Notes: generated from the letters alone by a model not told the origin. Shown: positions 50,941 through 61,286, numbered from the stretch's first letter. The stretch: 64,000 bases of DNA from Rhizobium sp. TH2 (GCF_024707525.1 NZ_CP062231.1:5803501-5867500); one strand, 5' to 3'. A program made the numbers and translations.

Positions 50941-52800
50941 CTATCTCTGGATCATCTGGTAGATGTGCAGGCCGGCGGCACGTTGCGGGATTTCCTCGAG
51001 ATAACCCGGCACGTCGCCCTTGCCGAGTTGCGCCAGAAAGCCATCCGGGTATTTCGTCTTCATCAGGTCGACCAGCGGATCGTCGTTGCAGAACAGGACG
51101 TAGCCAACGCCCTGCGCCTCCATCATCGGCAGCGCGTCCTGCGGCTTGGCCATGGCGATTTTCAGCGTGGCGATCATGCCGGCCTGGTTGCGATGATAGT
51201 TGGCGGCCAGCACCGAATGCGGCGTGAAGCGCAGCAGGGCGGGGCCTGTATTGAAGCCCGCGAGGATCCGCCCGGCGGGCATCCTGGCGAAGTCGGCGAC
51301 GCGCTTTTCGGTAACGCAGGCTTCGGCATCCGGGTCCTCGGCATCCCTGTTTGCGGGCACGCCGGCTATGGCGTCGCCTGCCTTGAAAGCCGCCATCCCG
51401 CCCATCGTCCAGACCGCGGGCACGCTGAGCAATGCCGCCATGACGAAGGCGAGCGCCGCGCGGCTATCCTTCTGCCGGCTCACATAGAGCGCACGAAGAT
51501 CGGCGATCAGCGCCGAAAGCGGAATGAATGCCAGGAAATTCGCAAACATCATGCCGCGCACCTGCAGCGCGCTGACGACCCAGCTGATCCCGATCAGCGC
51601 GAGAAGGATAGCATGGGCAATCGTCTGTTCGCGGCGCATGATGCGCATGAAGCAGACCGCGAGCGCGAGCAGGCCGACGGCATAGAAACCGCCGATATCC
51701 TCCGGGCTGTGCTGCATCTCGGCGACAATCGACTGGGCTTCCTTGATCGTGCTGAGCCACATCGACTTGAGCAGCGGATCGAGATTGTTGAGCGGATTTT
51801 GCAGGCATTCGGGTGCAACGAGGATCGCGGTCGCGAGAACCAGGATGCCGGCAAGCACCAGCGCCGTGAAGCGGATGTGGATCGGCTTGTCCGTCAGGAC
51901 GAATGCCGATGCGGCCAGCGCCGCGCCGCCAACGGTGGCGAGCGACAGATAGCCGAGTGACAGCGTATCGCAGGTGACCGAACCGTAGTGGCCTAAAGGT
52001 GTCGTGCCGAAGAAGATCGCGCCCGTGGCCGCCGCAAAGGCGAGCCCGAAGCCGATCGCGGCCCTGCGGTAGCGTTCGCTGTCGATGGCCCAGAGCACCG
52101 CGACCACGATGGCCGAGACCGCGACGAGCGGCGTGGTTTCGGCACCGATGGCCAGCGCCAGTCCGCCCGCAACGGCGGCGGCTGCGAAATTCGAGGCGCG
52201 CGCCAGCGGGTCGATCAGCATGGCGGTCATGAAGGCAGCGAGAACCAGCTGGACATTGTGATGATCGATGGCGCCGGGCCGGAAGCGCACGATCGCGGCG
52301 AGGAACACGACCGACAGGAGGAGGCCGATGACCATGCCGCCTTTGCCGCCAAGGCGATAGCTGGCAAGGCCGATCGAGGCGAGAAGCGGAACGACCAGCA
52401 GCAGCGGCCATGTGGCGACTGCCGCGACTTCAGCCTGATGCGGTGAAAGGAACGGGGCGTAAAGGGAGACCAGCGTCGCGATCGGCCAGTCGATCAGCCG
52501 CGACCAGTGCATCAGCGTGCCGCCATCCGGCCCGAGCCGGTACTGTGTCAGATCGAACCAGCCCTGGCCACCGAGATAGTCCCGCACCTCGACGAGCCGC
52601 ATGGCATCGTCCGGATCCATGCCGACATAATCCTTGGCCTTGAGGAACCACAGGGCGAGCTGGAACGCGATGATCGCCAGGCTGAACAGCAGGATCATCA
52701 GGGAAAAGCGGCCGTAGCTTACCTGGTCATTGAGGTCCGGCCTGCGCCAGGCGACGAGATAGGTGGGTCCGGCTATCGGTTTGCCGCGGTCAGTCGCCAT
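50941..52800 (-). CDS. GT-C-type membrane glycosyltransferase (STT3-like)
   Basis: A 619-residue membrane protein from ATG 52800 with about 12 hydrophobic segments. An acidic loop after the first helix (YVGMDPDDAMRLVEVRDYLGGQGWFD, then HWSRL) is the GT-C/STT3 type of catalytic loop. It uses polyprenyl-phosphate sugars. It is divergent from the GT2-methyltransferase-flippase operon, which may supply such lipid-linked sugars. The acceptor is unknown. Confidence 0.7.
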   Translation of the reverse strand: MATDRGKPIAGPTYLVAWRRPDLNDQVSYGRFSLMILLFSLAIIAFQLALWFLKAKDYVGMDPDDAMRLVEVRDYLGGQGWFDLTQYRLGPDGGTLMHWSRLIDWPIATLVSLYAPFLSPHQAEVAAVATWPLLLVVPLLASIGLASYRLGGKGGMVIGLLLSVVFLAAIVRFRPGAIDHHNVQLVLAAFMTAMLIDPLARASNFAAAAVAGGLALAIGAETTPLVAVSAIVVAVLWAIDSERYRRAAIGFGLAFAAATGAIFFGTTPLGHYGSVTCDTLSLGYLSLATVGGAALAASAFVLTDKPIHIRFTALVLAGILVLATAILVAPECLQNPLNNLDPLLKSMWLSTIKEAQSIVAEMQHSPEDIGGFYAVGLLALAVCFMRIMRREQTIAHAILLALIGISWVVSALQVRGMMFANFLAFIPLSALIADLRALYVSRQKDSRAALAFVMAALLSVPAVWTMGGMAAFKAGDAIAGVPANRDAEDPDAEACVTEKRVADFARMPAGRILAGFNTGPALLRFTPHSVLAANYHRNQAGMIATLKIAMAKPQDALPMMEAQGVGYVLFCNDDPLVDLMKTKYPDGFLAQLGKGDVPGYLEEIPQRAAGLHIYQMIQR

Positions 52801-52942
52801 TTCAAAGCCCAAAAGAGGAATATTCGCCGAGTCCGAAACCTAAACTTAACCTCCTCAAGAAATAGTAAAGCCGAGGAGAACCGCGCGGGCCTCGCGCATA
52901 AGGGTCAGGACAGATTCTCCTGACCCTAGAGATCGGATAGAG

Positions 52943-53941
52943 ATGACCGAGAGCCACCAGATCGCCGTGCTCATTCCCTGCTACAACGAATCGCTGACCA
53001 TCGGCGAGGTCGTGATGGGCTTCCGGCGTGCGCTGCCCACGGCGCGCATCTATGTCTACGACAACAATTCCCGCGACGACACCGCGATGCGCGCGGCATT
53101 GGCGGGCGCAACCGTGTTCCGCGAATCCCGCCAGGGCAAGGGCAACGTCGTGCGGCGGATGTTCGCCGACATCGAGGCCGACATCTATCTGATGGCCGAT
53201 GGCGACGGCACCTATTCGCCGGAGGACGCCGAGAACCTCATCAACACGCTGCTGACCGAGCGCGTCGACATGGTGGTGGGCACGCGCCGCCACGTGACGG
53301 TCGATGCCGGCCGCAAGGGCCATGCCTTCGGCAACAAGATTTTCAACCGGCTCTATCGCTCGATCTTCGGCCGCGATTTCACCGATATCTTCTCGGGCTA
53401 CCGGGCCTTCTCGCGCCGCTTCGTCAAGAGTTTCCCCGCCATCTCGGATGGCTTCGAAATCGAGACCGAAATGTCGGTGCATGCCTCACGATTGAGGTTG
53501 CCCGTCTGTGAACTGGAACTCGACTACGGCCGGCGGCCCGAGGGCTCGCATTCCAAGCTCTCCAGCGTCAACGACGGCGCGAAGATTCTCTGGATGTTCG
53601 CGATGCTGATGAAGATGACGCGGCCATTCTCCTTCTTCCTGATTTTCGCGGCGGCCCTGTTCGCCGGCGGCGTCACGCTCTCTGTCCCGGTGCTCTACGA
53701 GTTCTTCACGACGGGGCTTGTCACGCGCATGCCGACATGGGTGCTGGCCGTGACCATGGTCGCCATGTCGTTCGGCATCTTCATGGCCGGGCTGATCCTC
53801 GATTCCGTGGCGCGGGCGCGGGTCGAGCAGCTTCGCCTGCAATATCTCGCCATTCCGTCGATCTTCGCGGCGGCGCATTCGGCATTTTCGTTCAAGCGCG
53901 AAAAGGGCGATGGCACGCCCGCAAAGAAAAAAGCCGCCTGA
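52943..53941 (+). CDS. GT2 glycosyltransferase with membrane anchor (DPM1/RgtE-like)
   Basis: A 332-residue enzyme. AVLIPCYNESLTIGEVV starts the GT-A fold; MADGDGTYSPEDAENL carries the DxD. Two C-terminal membrane helices (PFSFFLIFAAALFAGGV and WVLAVTMVAMSFGIFMAG). This is the layout of polyprenyl-phosphate sugar synthases such as DPM1-like and rhizobial RgtE. First gene of an operon with the methyltransferase (21-bp gap) and SMR-type protein (six-bp gap). Confidence 0.88.
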   Translation: MTESHQIAVLIPCYNESLTIGEVVMGFRRALPTARIYVYDNNSRDDTAMRAALAGATVFRESRQGKGNVVRRMFADIEADIYLMADGDGTYSPEDAENLINTLLTERVDMVVGTRRHVTVDAGRKGHAFGNKIFNRLYRSIFGRDFTDIFSGYRAFSRRFVKSFPAISDGFEIETEMSVHASRLRLPVCELELDYGRRPEGSHSKLSSVNDGAKILWMFAMLMKMTRPFSFFLIFAAALFAGGVTLSVPVLYEFFTTGLVTRMPTWVLAVTMVAMSFGIFMAGLILDSVARARVEQLRLQYLAIPSIFAAAHSAFSFKREKGDGTPAKKKAA

Positions 53942-53962
53942 CGGTCTCTTAAGGAAAATCCC

Positions 53963-54655
53963 ATGAACCGGGAAATGACCAACCGCATTCGTTTCGTGAT
54001 CGAGGACATCCTGCCGCCGGTGGTACGGGATTCCCAGATCTTCCGGCATGCCGCCAAGCTCGCCTGGGGCGAGCATATCGATCATCTGGCCCGTTTCCGC
54101 GAGCGCGCGCCGTTCCTGACCGATGAAGAATATGCCGACCTCTACCGCAAGCATCCGCGCGTGCATGAAGGAACCGACAATTCCGAAGCCTGCATCAAGC
54201 GCATCATCGAGTCGATCGAAGGCGACAGCGTCGTCGATGTCGGCTGCGGAACCGGCGCGGTTCTGTCCCGGATCAAGGCGTCGCGATCCTTCGAGCGCCT
54301 GACCGGCGTCGACTTCGTCATCGACGATGCATCGAAGCTCGAAGGCATCGGCTATGTCGCCGCCAAGGTGGAAGAACTGCCATTCGCCGACGGCGAGTTC
54401 GATACCGTGATCTGCACCCATGTCATCGAGCACGTGCTGGAATATCACAAGGCGATCGCCGAACTGCGGCGCGTCGCAAAAAAGCGCCTGATCATCGTGG
54501 TGCCGCGCGAGCGGGAATCGCGCTACGCCTTCAATCCGCATTTCAACTTTTTTCCCTATGTGCATTCCTTCCTGCGCGCGATGCATCCGGTGCCGCCGGT
54601 CTATGCCTGCGTCGATGTCGGCCGCGATATTTTTTATTCGGAAGACAGGGCGTAG
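53963..54655 (+). CDS. class I SAM-dependent methyltransferase
   Basis: A 230-residue enzyme. VVDVGCGTGAVLSRI near residues 90-104 is the SAM site, and FDTVICTHVIEHV is motif II. It sits between a polyprenyl-sugar synthase and a flippase-like gene, so it may methylate the same glycan or lipid intermediate; this is inference. Confidence 0.85.
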   Translation: MNREMTNRIRFVIEDILPPVVRDSQIFRHAAKLAWGEHIDHLARFRERAPFLTDEEYADLYRKHPRVHEGTDNSEACIKRIIESIEGDSVVDVGCGTGAVLSRIKASRSFERLTGVDFVIDDASKLEGIGYVAAKVEELPFADGEFDTVICTHVIEHVLEYHKAIAELRRVAKKRLIIVVPRERESRYAFNPHFNFFPYVHSFLRAMHPVPPVYACVDVGRDIFYSEDRA

Positions 54656-54661
54656 AATCCG

Positions 54662-55021
54662 ATGTTCAGCCTTCCGGTCCCGATCTGGATTGGCCTTCTC
54701 GGAACGCCGTTCCTGATCGCGGCGGGCCAGGTTCTGTTCAAACTGACGAGCGCGACCACCGGCGGGCTGAATGCCAACGGTCTGGCGGGCCTGCTGCTCA
54801 ATCCGCTATTCATTGCGGCGCTGGCGCTTTATGCCTTTGGCACCATCGTGTGGATATTCGTGCTTAAGCAGGTGCCGCTGACGATCGCCTATTCGTTCAT
54901 GGGCCTGACATTCTGCTTCGTGCCGCTGCTGGCACAGCTTTTCCTCGGCGAGGCGCTGACCCTTCGCTATTTCCTCGGCGTGGCGCTGATCATCGGCGGG
55001 ATGGTCGCTATAAATAGTTAG
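54662..55021 (+). CDS. SMR/EamA-type small transporter (ArnE/RgtF-like flippase)
   Basis: A 119-residue four-helix protein. ILLIAAGQVLFKLTSA (helix 1, GQxxxK), SFMGLTFCFVPLLAQLFLGEAL (helix 3-4) fit the SMR half of EamA proteins such as ArnE and RgtF, which flip polyprenyl-linked sugars. Context with GT2 supports that role. Confidence 0.8.
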   Translation: MFSLPVPIWIGLLGTPFLIAAGQVLFKLTSATTGGLNANGLAGLLLNPLFIAALALYAFGTIVWIFVLKQVPLTIAYSFMGLTFCFVPLLAQLFLGEALTLRYFLGVALIIGGMVAINS

Positions 55022-55027
55022 CCGGAT

Positions 55028-55801
55028 TCAGCCCTCGAAATGCCGCTTCGTCTCCTCGTCAGCCGGGAAGAAGGATTCGATCAGCACGCCCTGAACCAGC
55101 GCATCCTGCACCGAGCCGAAGCTGGTCAGCGTCGTGATCCAGTTGAAACGCTTGGCGCCGATTTTCATTTCGATCGGCAGCACCGGCAGCCGTTCGGATT
55201 CCGGGAAAGCCTCAAGCGCTGCGACGATCTCGGGAAGCTTTGCCAGCCGTTCCAGCCGTTTCGATAGAGCCGAGCGCGGTCCCTGCAGCCAGGCCTCGCC
55301 CCGAATGCGATGGACAAGATCGGCCGCCGACCGCTCCCAGTTGACGATGATGTCCTTGAGCGGCGTCGGCCCGAGATAGGCATCGAGGAAATTGTCGCCG
55401 AGTGAGACCGCGACACCCGCCATGCCGGCAAGGCTGACGAAGGCATTGTTCGCCGCCAGCATGTTGTATTCATGATCGAAGACGACGCCCGGATAAGGAT
55501 CGTGCCGGCCGAGGATCAGCCTGATCGCTTCGGCGACGGGTGAGGGGAGGTTGTCGAGCGCCTGCGCCGGCTTGGTGCCGAAACGGGGACGGAAACCGGC
55601 GGCCGAGAACATCATGCCCTGTTCGCGCGCCGGGATATCAAGCACCGAGGAGAGCCTGAGGATCATGCCCTCCGTGGGCCGCGAGCGCCCGGTTTCGAGA
55701 AACGACAGGTGGCGCGAGGAAATGCCGGCCTCCGTCGCCAGGTCCAACTGGCTCATCCGCCTGTGGCCGCGCCATTCCTTCAATTGTTCGCCGAACTGCA
55801 T
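55028..55801 (-). CDS. XRE regulator with MmyB-like ligand domain
   Basis: A 257-residue protein. HTH: LKEWRGHRRMSQLDLATEAGISSRHLSFLETGRSRPTEGM. The MmyB-type ligand-binding domain follows (GVVFDHEYNMLAANNAFVSLAGMAGV). Probably controls the divergent small membrane gene 128 bp away. Confidence 0.9.
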   Translation of the reverse strand: MQFGEQLKEWRGHRRMSQLDLATEAGISSRHLSFLETGRSRPTEGMILRLSSVLDIPAREQGMMFSAAGFRPRFGTKPAQALDNLPSPVAEAIRLILGRHDPYPGVVFDHEYNMLAANNAFVSLAGMAGVAVSLGDNFLDAYLGPTPLKDIIVNWERSAADLVHRIRGEAWLQGPRSALSKRLERLAKLPEIVAALEAFPESERLPVLPIEMKIGAKRFNWITTLTSFGSVQDALVQGVLIESFFPADEETKRHFEG

Positions 55802-55929
55802 GTCATGCCTCCATGATTCCTGGCGGCATAAGACAGCAAGCGTGGCATCATTTCCATTACCTCAGAGGTAATTGGTTTCATTCCCTGTTTTGTCGAGGAT
55901 GGTTGCGTCAACAACGAAAGGAACACACC

Positions 55930-56340
55930 ATGCTCGACCTCATCAAGCGCAATCTCCTGAAATGCACACTCCTTGTCGATGGCGTCGTCTGCGTCGCCGC
56001 TGGCACTGCCTTCCTCACATTCTCCGCGCTGGTGGCCGAGCTGGTCGGACCGGCCTTTACGGCGGAGGTCGTGATCGGGCTCGGTGCCTTTCTGCTGCTC
56101 TGGGGACTCTTTCATCTAGGGATGGGCAGCCGGGCAGAGGCACCGGCGGCGGGCGTCAAGGTGGCAATCATCGGCGATGCGATCTGGGTCGCGGGTAGTG
56201 CGGCGATCCTGTTCATCGACTGGCAGGGGCTGACCGCGCTTGGCGCCGCGTTCATCGCGGTGATGGCTATCGCGGTTGCCGATATCATGCTGCTGAAGGT
56301 GATCGGGCTGGGCCGGCGCGGCCGGACGGCGATGGTGTGA
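55930..56340 (+). CDS. four-helix integral membrane protein
   Basis: A 136-residue product from ATG 55930 with an AAAGGAACA site upstream. Four hydrophobic segments (about 15-33, 41-60, 73-93, 97-120). Family not recognised beyond a small DoxX/DUF-type membrane protein. Divergent from the MmyB-type regulator, a frequent pairing. Confidence 0.7.
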   Translation: MLDLIKRNLLKCTLLVDGVVCVAAGTAFLTFSALVAELVGPAFTAEVVIGLGAFLLLWGLFHLGMGSRAEAPAAGVKVAIIGDAIWVAGSAAILFIDWQGLTALGAAFIAVMAIAVADIMLLKVIGLGRRGRTAMV

Positions 56341-56347
56341 AAGCGAA

Positions 56348-56512
56348 AAGACCCCGCCCCAAACCCCTCCCCACAAGGGGGAGGGGCTTACGCTGTTGCG
56401 CCGACTTCGACACAAATCACCGAATACGCAAGCTGCCGCGATGCGTGGGGCGCCGAGGGCACCGCGAGTTGGCCCCTCCCCCTTGTGGGGCGGGGTTCGG
56501 GGCGGGGTCTTC
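56348..56512. repeat. palindromic repeat element, copy 2
   Basis: Ends AGACCCCGCCCC and GGGGCGGGGTCTT, inner arms CCCCTCCCCACAAGGGGGAGGGG and complement. Same family as 43599-43775. It lies between convergent genes. Confidence 0.75.
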
Positions 56513-56534
56513 ATTGCTATTTTCTGCGTCAGCC

Positions 56535-57521
56535 TCAAACCGTCTCCCACCCATCCTTCTCCGATGCCCGATAGATCGCATCGATGAATTTCTGGTTGTT
56601 CTTCGAGCTCTCCAGCGTCACCACTTCTTCCTTCTCGCCCAGTGCCGCACGGGTGAAGGCCTCGGCTTCGAGCTTGTACTGGCGGCAATCCTGGAAGCGG
56701 AAGTGGCGGGATTCGGAATGGTTCTGGGTGGTGAGTTCCAGTTCCTCGGCGCCGTAGCGGTTGGCGTTGAAGGGGGATTTCACCTCGATGAAGCCCTTGT
56801 CGCCATGGAACACCATGACCTGCCGGGCCGCGAGCTGGGTCGAGATGTAGAAAGACAATTCGAAATCGCCGAAATCGGCCCGCACCGAGGAATAGATATC
56901 TGTGCCGAATTCCTTGTCCCGCTCCGTCGTCGCCTGCACCCGTTGCGGCTCCTTGCCGGTGACGAAGCGTGTGGAGATGGTCGGATAGACACCGATATCC
57001 GGCAGGCCGCCGCCGCCGAGCGACGGGATGTTACGCATGTTGCCGGGGTCTTTGTTGAAATAGGTGAAGGCACCCTGCACATGTTTCAGCGTGCCGATCG
57101 CGCCTTCCTGCAAGAGCGAGCGCACCTTCCGCCAGACCGGCGAATAGGTGACCATATAGGCCTCGGTCACCAGAACCTTGTTGCGGTCGCGCGCGGCGAT
57201 CAGCTGGTCGATCTCATCGGCATGGAGCGCGATCGGCTTTTCGCAGAGCACATGCTTGCCGGCATCGGCCGCCTTGATCGTCCATTCGACATGCTGCGAG
57301 GTCGGCAGGGGGATATAGACGGCGTCGATCTTGTCCGATGCCAGCATTTCCTCGTAGGAACCGAAGGCGTGCGGTGCGGAGAAGCGATCGGCCATGGCGC
57401 GCGCCTTGGCAAGGTCGCGGCTGGCGATGGCGCTGACGACGCAATTCTCGGCATCCTGGATGGCCGGAATGACCTGCTCATGGCCGATGCGCGCGGTCGA
57501 AATGATCCCGAAACGTAGCAT
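56535..57521 (-). CDS. Gfo/Idh/MocA-family oxidoreductase
   Basis: A 328-residue NAD(P)-dependent enzyme from ATG 57521. Rossmann domain ([19 protein letters not shown]), CEKPIALH (EKP motif), and [12 protein letters not shown] as the catalytic HxxD-like position (D-x-G-x-Y variant). Substrate is a sugar or related polyol, not decidable. Confidence 0.9.
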   Translation of the reverse strand: MLRFGIISTARIGHEQVIPAIQDAENCVVSAIASRDLAKARAMADRFSAPHAFGSYEEMLASDKIDAVYIPLPTSQHVEWTIKAADAGKHVLCEKPIALHADEIDQLIAARDRNKVLVTEAYMVTYSPVWRKVRSLLQEGAIGTLKHVQGAFTYFNKDPGNMRNIPSLGGGGLPDIGVYPTISTRFVTGKEPQRVQATTERDKEFGTDIYSSVRADFGDFELSFYISTQLAARQVMVFHGDKGFIEVKSPFNANRYGAEELELTTQNHSESRHFRFQDCRQYKLEAEAFTRAALGEKEEVVTLESSKNNQKFIDAIYRASEKDGWETV

Positions 57522-57665
57522 GTTTTTCTCCCGATCTTTGATTTGCCGGCACCATATTTGCAAGCCGGAACCAAGGCAATCGGGAAACGACGGACGTACC
57601 TCCGGCGGTGGCTTGTAAATCCGGACCGGTAAAGGCTAAACCGGATCATCATGATGGAGGACGGT

Positions 57666-58121
57666 ATGGCATTGGTGATCCGGGACGTGGCTGCGGGAGA
57701 CGAAAAGGCGTGGCGTGCGCTTTGGGCGGGTTATCTCGCCTTCTATAAGGTGGATGTTCCGGCCGAGGTCACCAATTTCACCTGGACACGCTTGCTCGAT
57801 CCATCCTCGCCGATGGCGATGCGGGTTGCCGAGCAGGACGGCGAACTGGCCGGCTTCGCGATCCATCTCACCCATCCCTCGACATGGGTGATGAACAACG
57901 ATTGCTATCTCGAGGATCTCTATCTCGATGACCGGTTTCGCGGCGCCGGCATCGGACGCGCGTTGCTCGACGACCTCGTGGCGCTCTGTGAGAAGAATGG
58001 CTGGTCGCGGCTCTACTGGCATACCGATGAGGGCAATGTCCGGGCGCGCAAGCTCTATGATTCCTATGTGAAGCCGGACGGGCATGTCAGGTACAGGATG
58101 AAGTTTGCGGGCCGCAAGTAG
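57666..58121 (+). CDS. GNAT-family N-acetyltransferase
   Basis: A 151-residue enzyme from ATG 57666 with GGAGG upstream (other ATGs at 57651 and 57654). DLYLDDRFRGAGIGRALLDDLV is the acetyl-CoA site and WHTDEGNVRARKLYDSY the typical C-terminal motif. Substrate unknown. Confidence 0.88.
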   Translation: MALVIRDVAAGDEKAWRALWAGYLAFYKVDVPAEVTNFTWTRLLDPSSPMAMRVAEQDGELAGFAIHLTHPSTWVMNNDCYLEDLYLDDRFRGAGIGRALLDDLVALCEKNGWSRLYWHTDEGNVRARKLYDSYVKPDGHVRYRMKFAGRK

Positions 58122-58127
58122 CACGTC

Positions 58128-58142
58128 TTAAGTTTGGGTTAA
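58128..58142 (+). promoter_or_regulatory. CtrA-type box upstream of the thermonuclease gene
   Basis: A perfect TTAA-N7-TTAA (TTAAGTTTGGGTTAA) 24 bp before the thermonuclease start. The second full CtrA consensus in this window, again directly upstream of a gene. Confidence 0.6.
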
Positions 58143-58166
58143 GGCCGCCGATCTACTGTCGGCGCC

Positions 58167-58667
58167 ATGGCAAACACAATGACAGTCCTGCTGGTCGGCG
58201 CCGGTCTCAGCCTCGGTGGCATTTGGCTCTACGGCGATCGATCCCGAGATGTCGAGAATGTCTCGCTTCGCCCCGAGCCGGTTCCTCTTGTCATGTCGCA
58301 ACGGCCCTATCCGCTTTGCTCCAGGACAACGCGGCGCAATTGCGTGGTCGATGGCGATACATTCTACACGGCCAAGGACAAGATCCGCATAGCGGATATC
58401 GATGCGCCCGAGACGCATCCGCCGCGTTGCGCCGAAGAGGCCGATCTCGGCGACCGTGCGACCAACCGGCTCTCGGAACTCCTGAGCGCCGGCGCCTTCG
58501 AACTCGTCAGCGCCGGGCGTGATGAGGACAGATACGGCCGCAAGCTCCGCGTCGTCATGCGCGATGGTCGCTCGATCGGCGATATCCTGGTGAGCGAGGG
58601 CATCGCCCGCACCTGGACCGGACGCCGCCAGCCATGGTGCACCGAAAACGACGGATCATTCGGCTGA
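58167..58667 (+). CDS. thermonuclease-family (SNase-like) protein
   Basis: A 166-residue protein. An N-terminal membrane or signal segment (MTVLLVGAGLSLGGIWLYG) precedes the SNase core: VVDGDTFYTAKDKIRIADIDAPET, then AGRDEDRYGRKLRV (catalytic Arg-Glu region) and VSEGIARTW. Probably membrane-tethered or exported; degrades DNA or RNA outside the cytoplasm. Confidence 0.9.
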   Translation: MANTMTVLLVGAGLSLGGIWLYGDRSRDVENVSLRPEPVPLVMSQRPYPLCSRTTRRNCVVDGDTFYTAKDKIRIADIDAPETHPPRCAEEADLGDRATNRLSELLSAGAFELVSAGRDEDRYGRKLRVVMRDGRSIGDILVSEGIARTWTGRRQPWCTENDGSFG

Positions 58668-58793
58668 AATCCACCGCTGCGCCTTGCAAGCTGTTCCGGG
58701 CGGTTCTATCTCATGGTTTCCCTTTCTCTTGACCCGGCGCCTGCTTGCCAGCCCGCCCGGTCCGGCAATCCGCTATCTCGAAAGGATATTTCC

Positions 58794-59786
<993 letters not shown>

Positions 59787-59813
59787 CGGAGCAGGCGCCG
59801 AACGACGCTTGTT

Positions 59814-59963
59814 CCCGCTTCTCCCCTTGGGGAGAAGATGCCCGAAGGGCTCAGGCGCAGCCTGTCGCGCCGGTGATGAGGGGTTGCGCGAAGCGCAAAG
59901 TGGATGGATGGGAACCCCTCATCCGGCGCTTTGCGCCACCTTCTCCCCAAGGGGAGAAGCGGG
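59814..59963. repeat. palindromic repeat element with self-palindromic ends
   Basis: CTTCTCCCCTTGGGGAGAAG at 59819-59838 and CTTCTCCCCAAGGGGAGAAG at 59940-59959; each end is itself nearly palindromic and they complement each other. Inner arms with GAGGGGTT/AACCCCTC continue the pairing. Different from the 43.6/56.3 kb family. Confidence 0.75.
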
Positions 59964-60095
59964 AGTTCGCTGCTGCCGGCGCGCGCTATAGCCTCTCAGA
60001 GACGGCTAGTTCAAAGGGGATTGCTTGCTCACGTCACTTGCCAACTCAGCCCCGCCGGTCTAACCCGGAATCGGGCAGCAAGGCGGGTTCGACAC

Positions 60096-60722
60096 GTGGC
60101 AGGCAAAACTCCGAGGCATCTTCTCTTCGTCGATGTCGAGACGACGGGTCTCACCTATGACGACCGGGTGATCACGCTTGGTGCCGTCGAGCTGGACATC
60201 GAGGCGCTGCAGGATGGCGCCGATTGCACGAACACCGGTCATCTCATCTTCAATCCCGGCCGCAAGAGCAATCCATTCGCGGCTGCCGTGCATGGCTATG
60301 ACGACTGGACGCTCACCTTCCAGCCGGATTTCTCCACCCATGCCGAAGAGATCATCGGGCCCTTCGAGCGTGCCGATAGCGTCATCGCCCACAATGCCGC
60401 CTTCGACGAGCGTTTCGTGCGCGGCGAATTCTCGCTTTGCGGCCACACGCTGGGGCCGGCACGCTTCGATTGCTCGATGCGGCGCTACAAGACGAAATAC
60501 GGCCGCCCCGGCGGGCTCGACAAGGTGCTCGCCCATATGGGCCATCGCGGCCGCGGCAAGCAGCACGGCGCGCTGGAAGATGCCTGGCTCTGCATGCAGG
60601 TGTGGCTCTGGCTGCACGGCCTGCCGGTGCCCGAGGCACGGGACGATCTGCTGCATCCGCCGAGCAACTGGGTGGAGCCGGAGATGAAGCCGCTGCGGAA
60701 TGCGCGGCGGGTGGGGTGGTAG
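60096..60722 (+). CDS. DnaQ-like 3'-5' exonuclease
   Basis: A 208-residue DEDD nuclease from GTG 60096 (upstream frame is non-coding repeat DNA). FVDVETTGLTYD is Exo I, HNAAFDERF Exo II, and HGALEDAWL Exo III (HxxxxxD type, DEDDh). Proofreading-type or single-stranded DNA processing role; partner unknown. Confidence 0.9.
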   Translation: MAGKTPRHLLFVDVETTGLTYDDRVITLGAVELDIEALQDGADCTNTGHLIFNPGRKSNPFAAAVHGYDDWTLTFQPDFSTHAEEIIGPFERADSVIAHNAAFDERFVRGEFSLCGHTLGPARFDCSMRRYKTKYGRPGGLDKVLAHMGHRGRGKQHGALEDAWLCMQVWLWLHGLPVPEARDDLLHPPSNWVEPEMKPLRNARRVGW

Positions 60723-60744
60723 AGCTTGGCGTTTGCTGACGCTT

Positions 60745-60769
60745 GTGTTACGTGTATTACATGTAGCAC
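60745..60769. promoter_or_regulatory. operator of the toxin-antitoxin operon
   Basis: Arms GTGTTACGTGT (60745-60755) and ACATGTAGCAC (60759-60769) match at 9 of 11 positions around a 3-bp spacer, 12 bp before the antitoxin start. Ribbon-helix-helix antitoxins bind such sites. Confidence 0.65.
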
Positions 60770-60781
60770 TAGGAGCGCAGA

Positions 60782-61000
60782 ATGGCGACCGTCAGCATCC
60801 GTATCGACGACGACACCAAGAATCGCTGGAACAGCCTGGCCAAAATCCATGGCCTGAACCAGAGTGAGCTTTTCCGTCAGGCGATCATCGATAAGCTGGA
60901 AGAACTCGAGGACTTTTACGTCGTTCGGGAACGCCTCGCTAAGCCTTTCAAAGCCGTCTCTAACGATGACGTCTGGAAGGACCTAGGCATTGAAAATTGA
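60782..61000 (+). CDS. ribbon-helix-helix antitoxin (RelB/ParD type)
   Basis: A 72-residue protein. ATVSIRIDDDTKNRWNSLAKIHGLNQSELFRQAI is the RHH DNA-binding fold, with an acidic toxin-binding tail ([11 protein letters not shown]). The stop overlaps the toxin start by 11 bases. It represses its own promoter via the upstream dyad. Confidence 0.88.
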   Translation: MATVSIRIDDDTKNRWNSLAKIHGLNQSELFRQAIIDKLEELEDFYVVRERLAKPFKAVSNDDVWKDLGIEN

Positions 61001-61286
61001 GTGGCATCCGGAGGCGGTCAACGAACTCCGGAAGCTGGGCACGCCCGATCAGCGGCGCATCAAGAAGGTGCTTGATGGGCTAGCAGCACTCGATGATCCA
61101 CGGCAGAAACTGGTACCCTATTCCAGCAACATGAAAGGTTTCTGGAAACTGCGCGTCGGCGACATCCGGCTGGTTTGCCAACTCTTTGAAACGGACGGAG
61201 GATTGGTGCTGGTCATAAGCGTCGCCCATCGAAGCGTTGCCTATGACCAGCGGCATCTCAAAAGAATCGAAGATCGCGGCGACTAA
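60990..61286 (+). CDS. RelE/ParE-type toxin
   Basis: A 98-residue toxin with a TTG start. [40 protein letters not shown] and YDQRHLKR are the RelE/ParE fold. Probably an mRNA-cleaving RelE; ParE gyrase type is not excluded. The stop overlaps that of the convergent pheT by four bases. Confidence 0.88.
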   Translation: MKIEWHPEAVNELRKLGTPDQRRIKKVLDGLAALDDPRQKLVPYSSNMKGFWKLRVGDIRLVCQLFETDGGLVLVISVAHRSVAYDQRHLKRIEDRGD

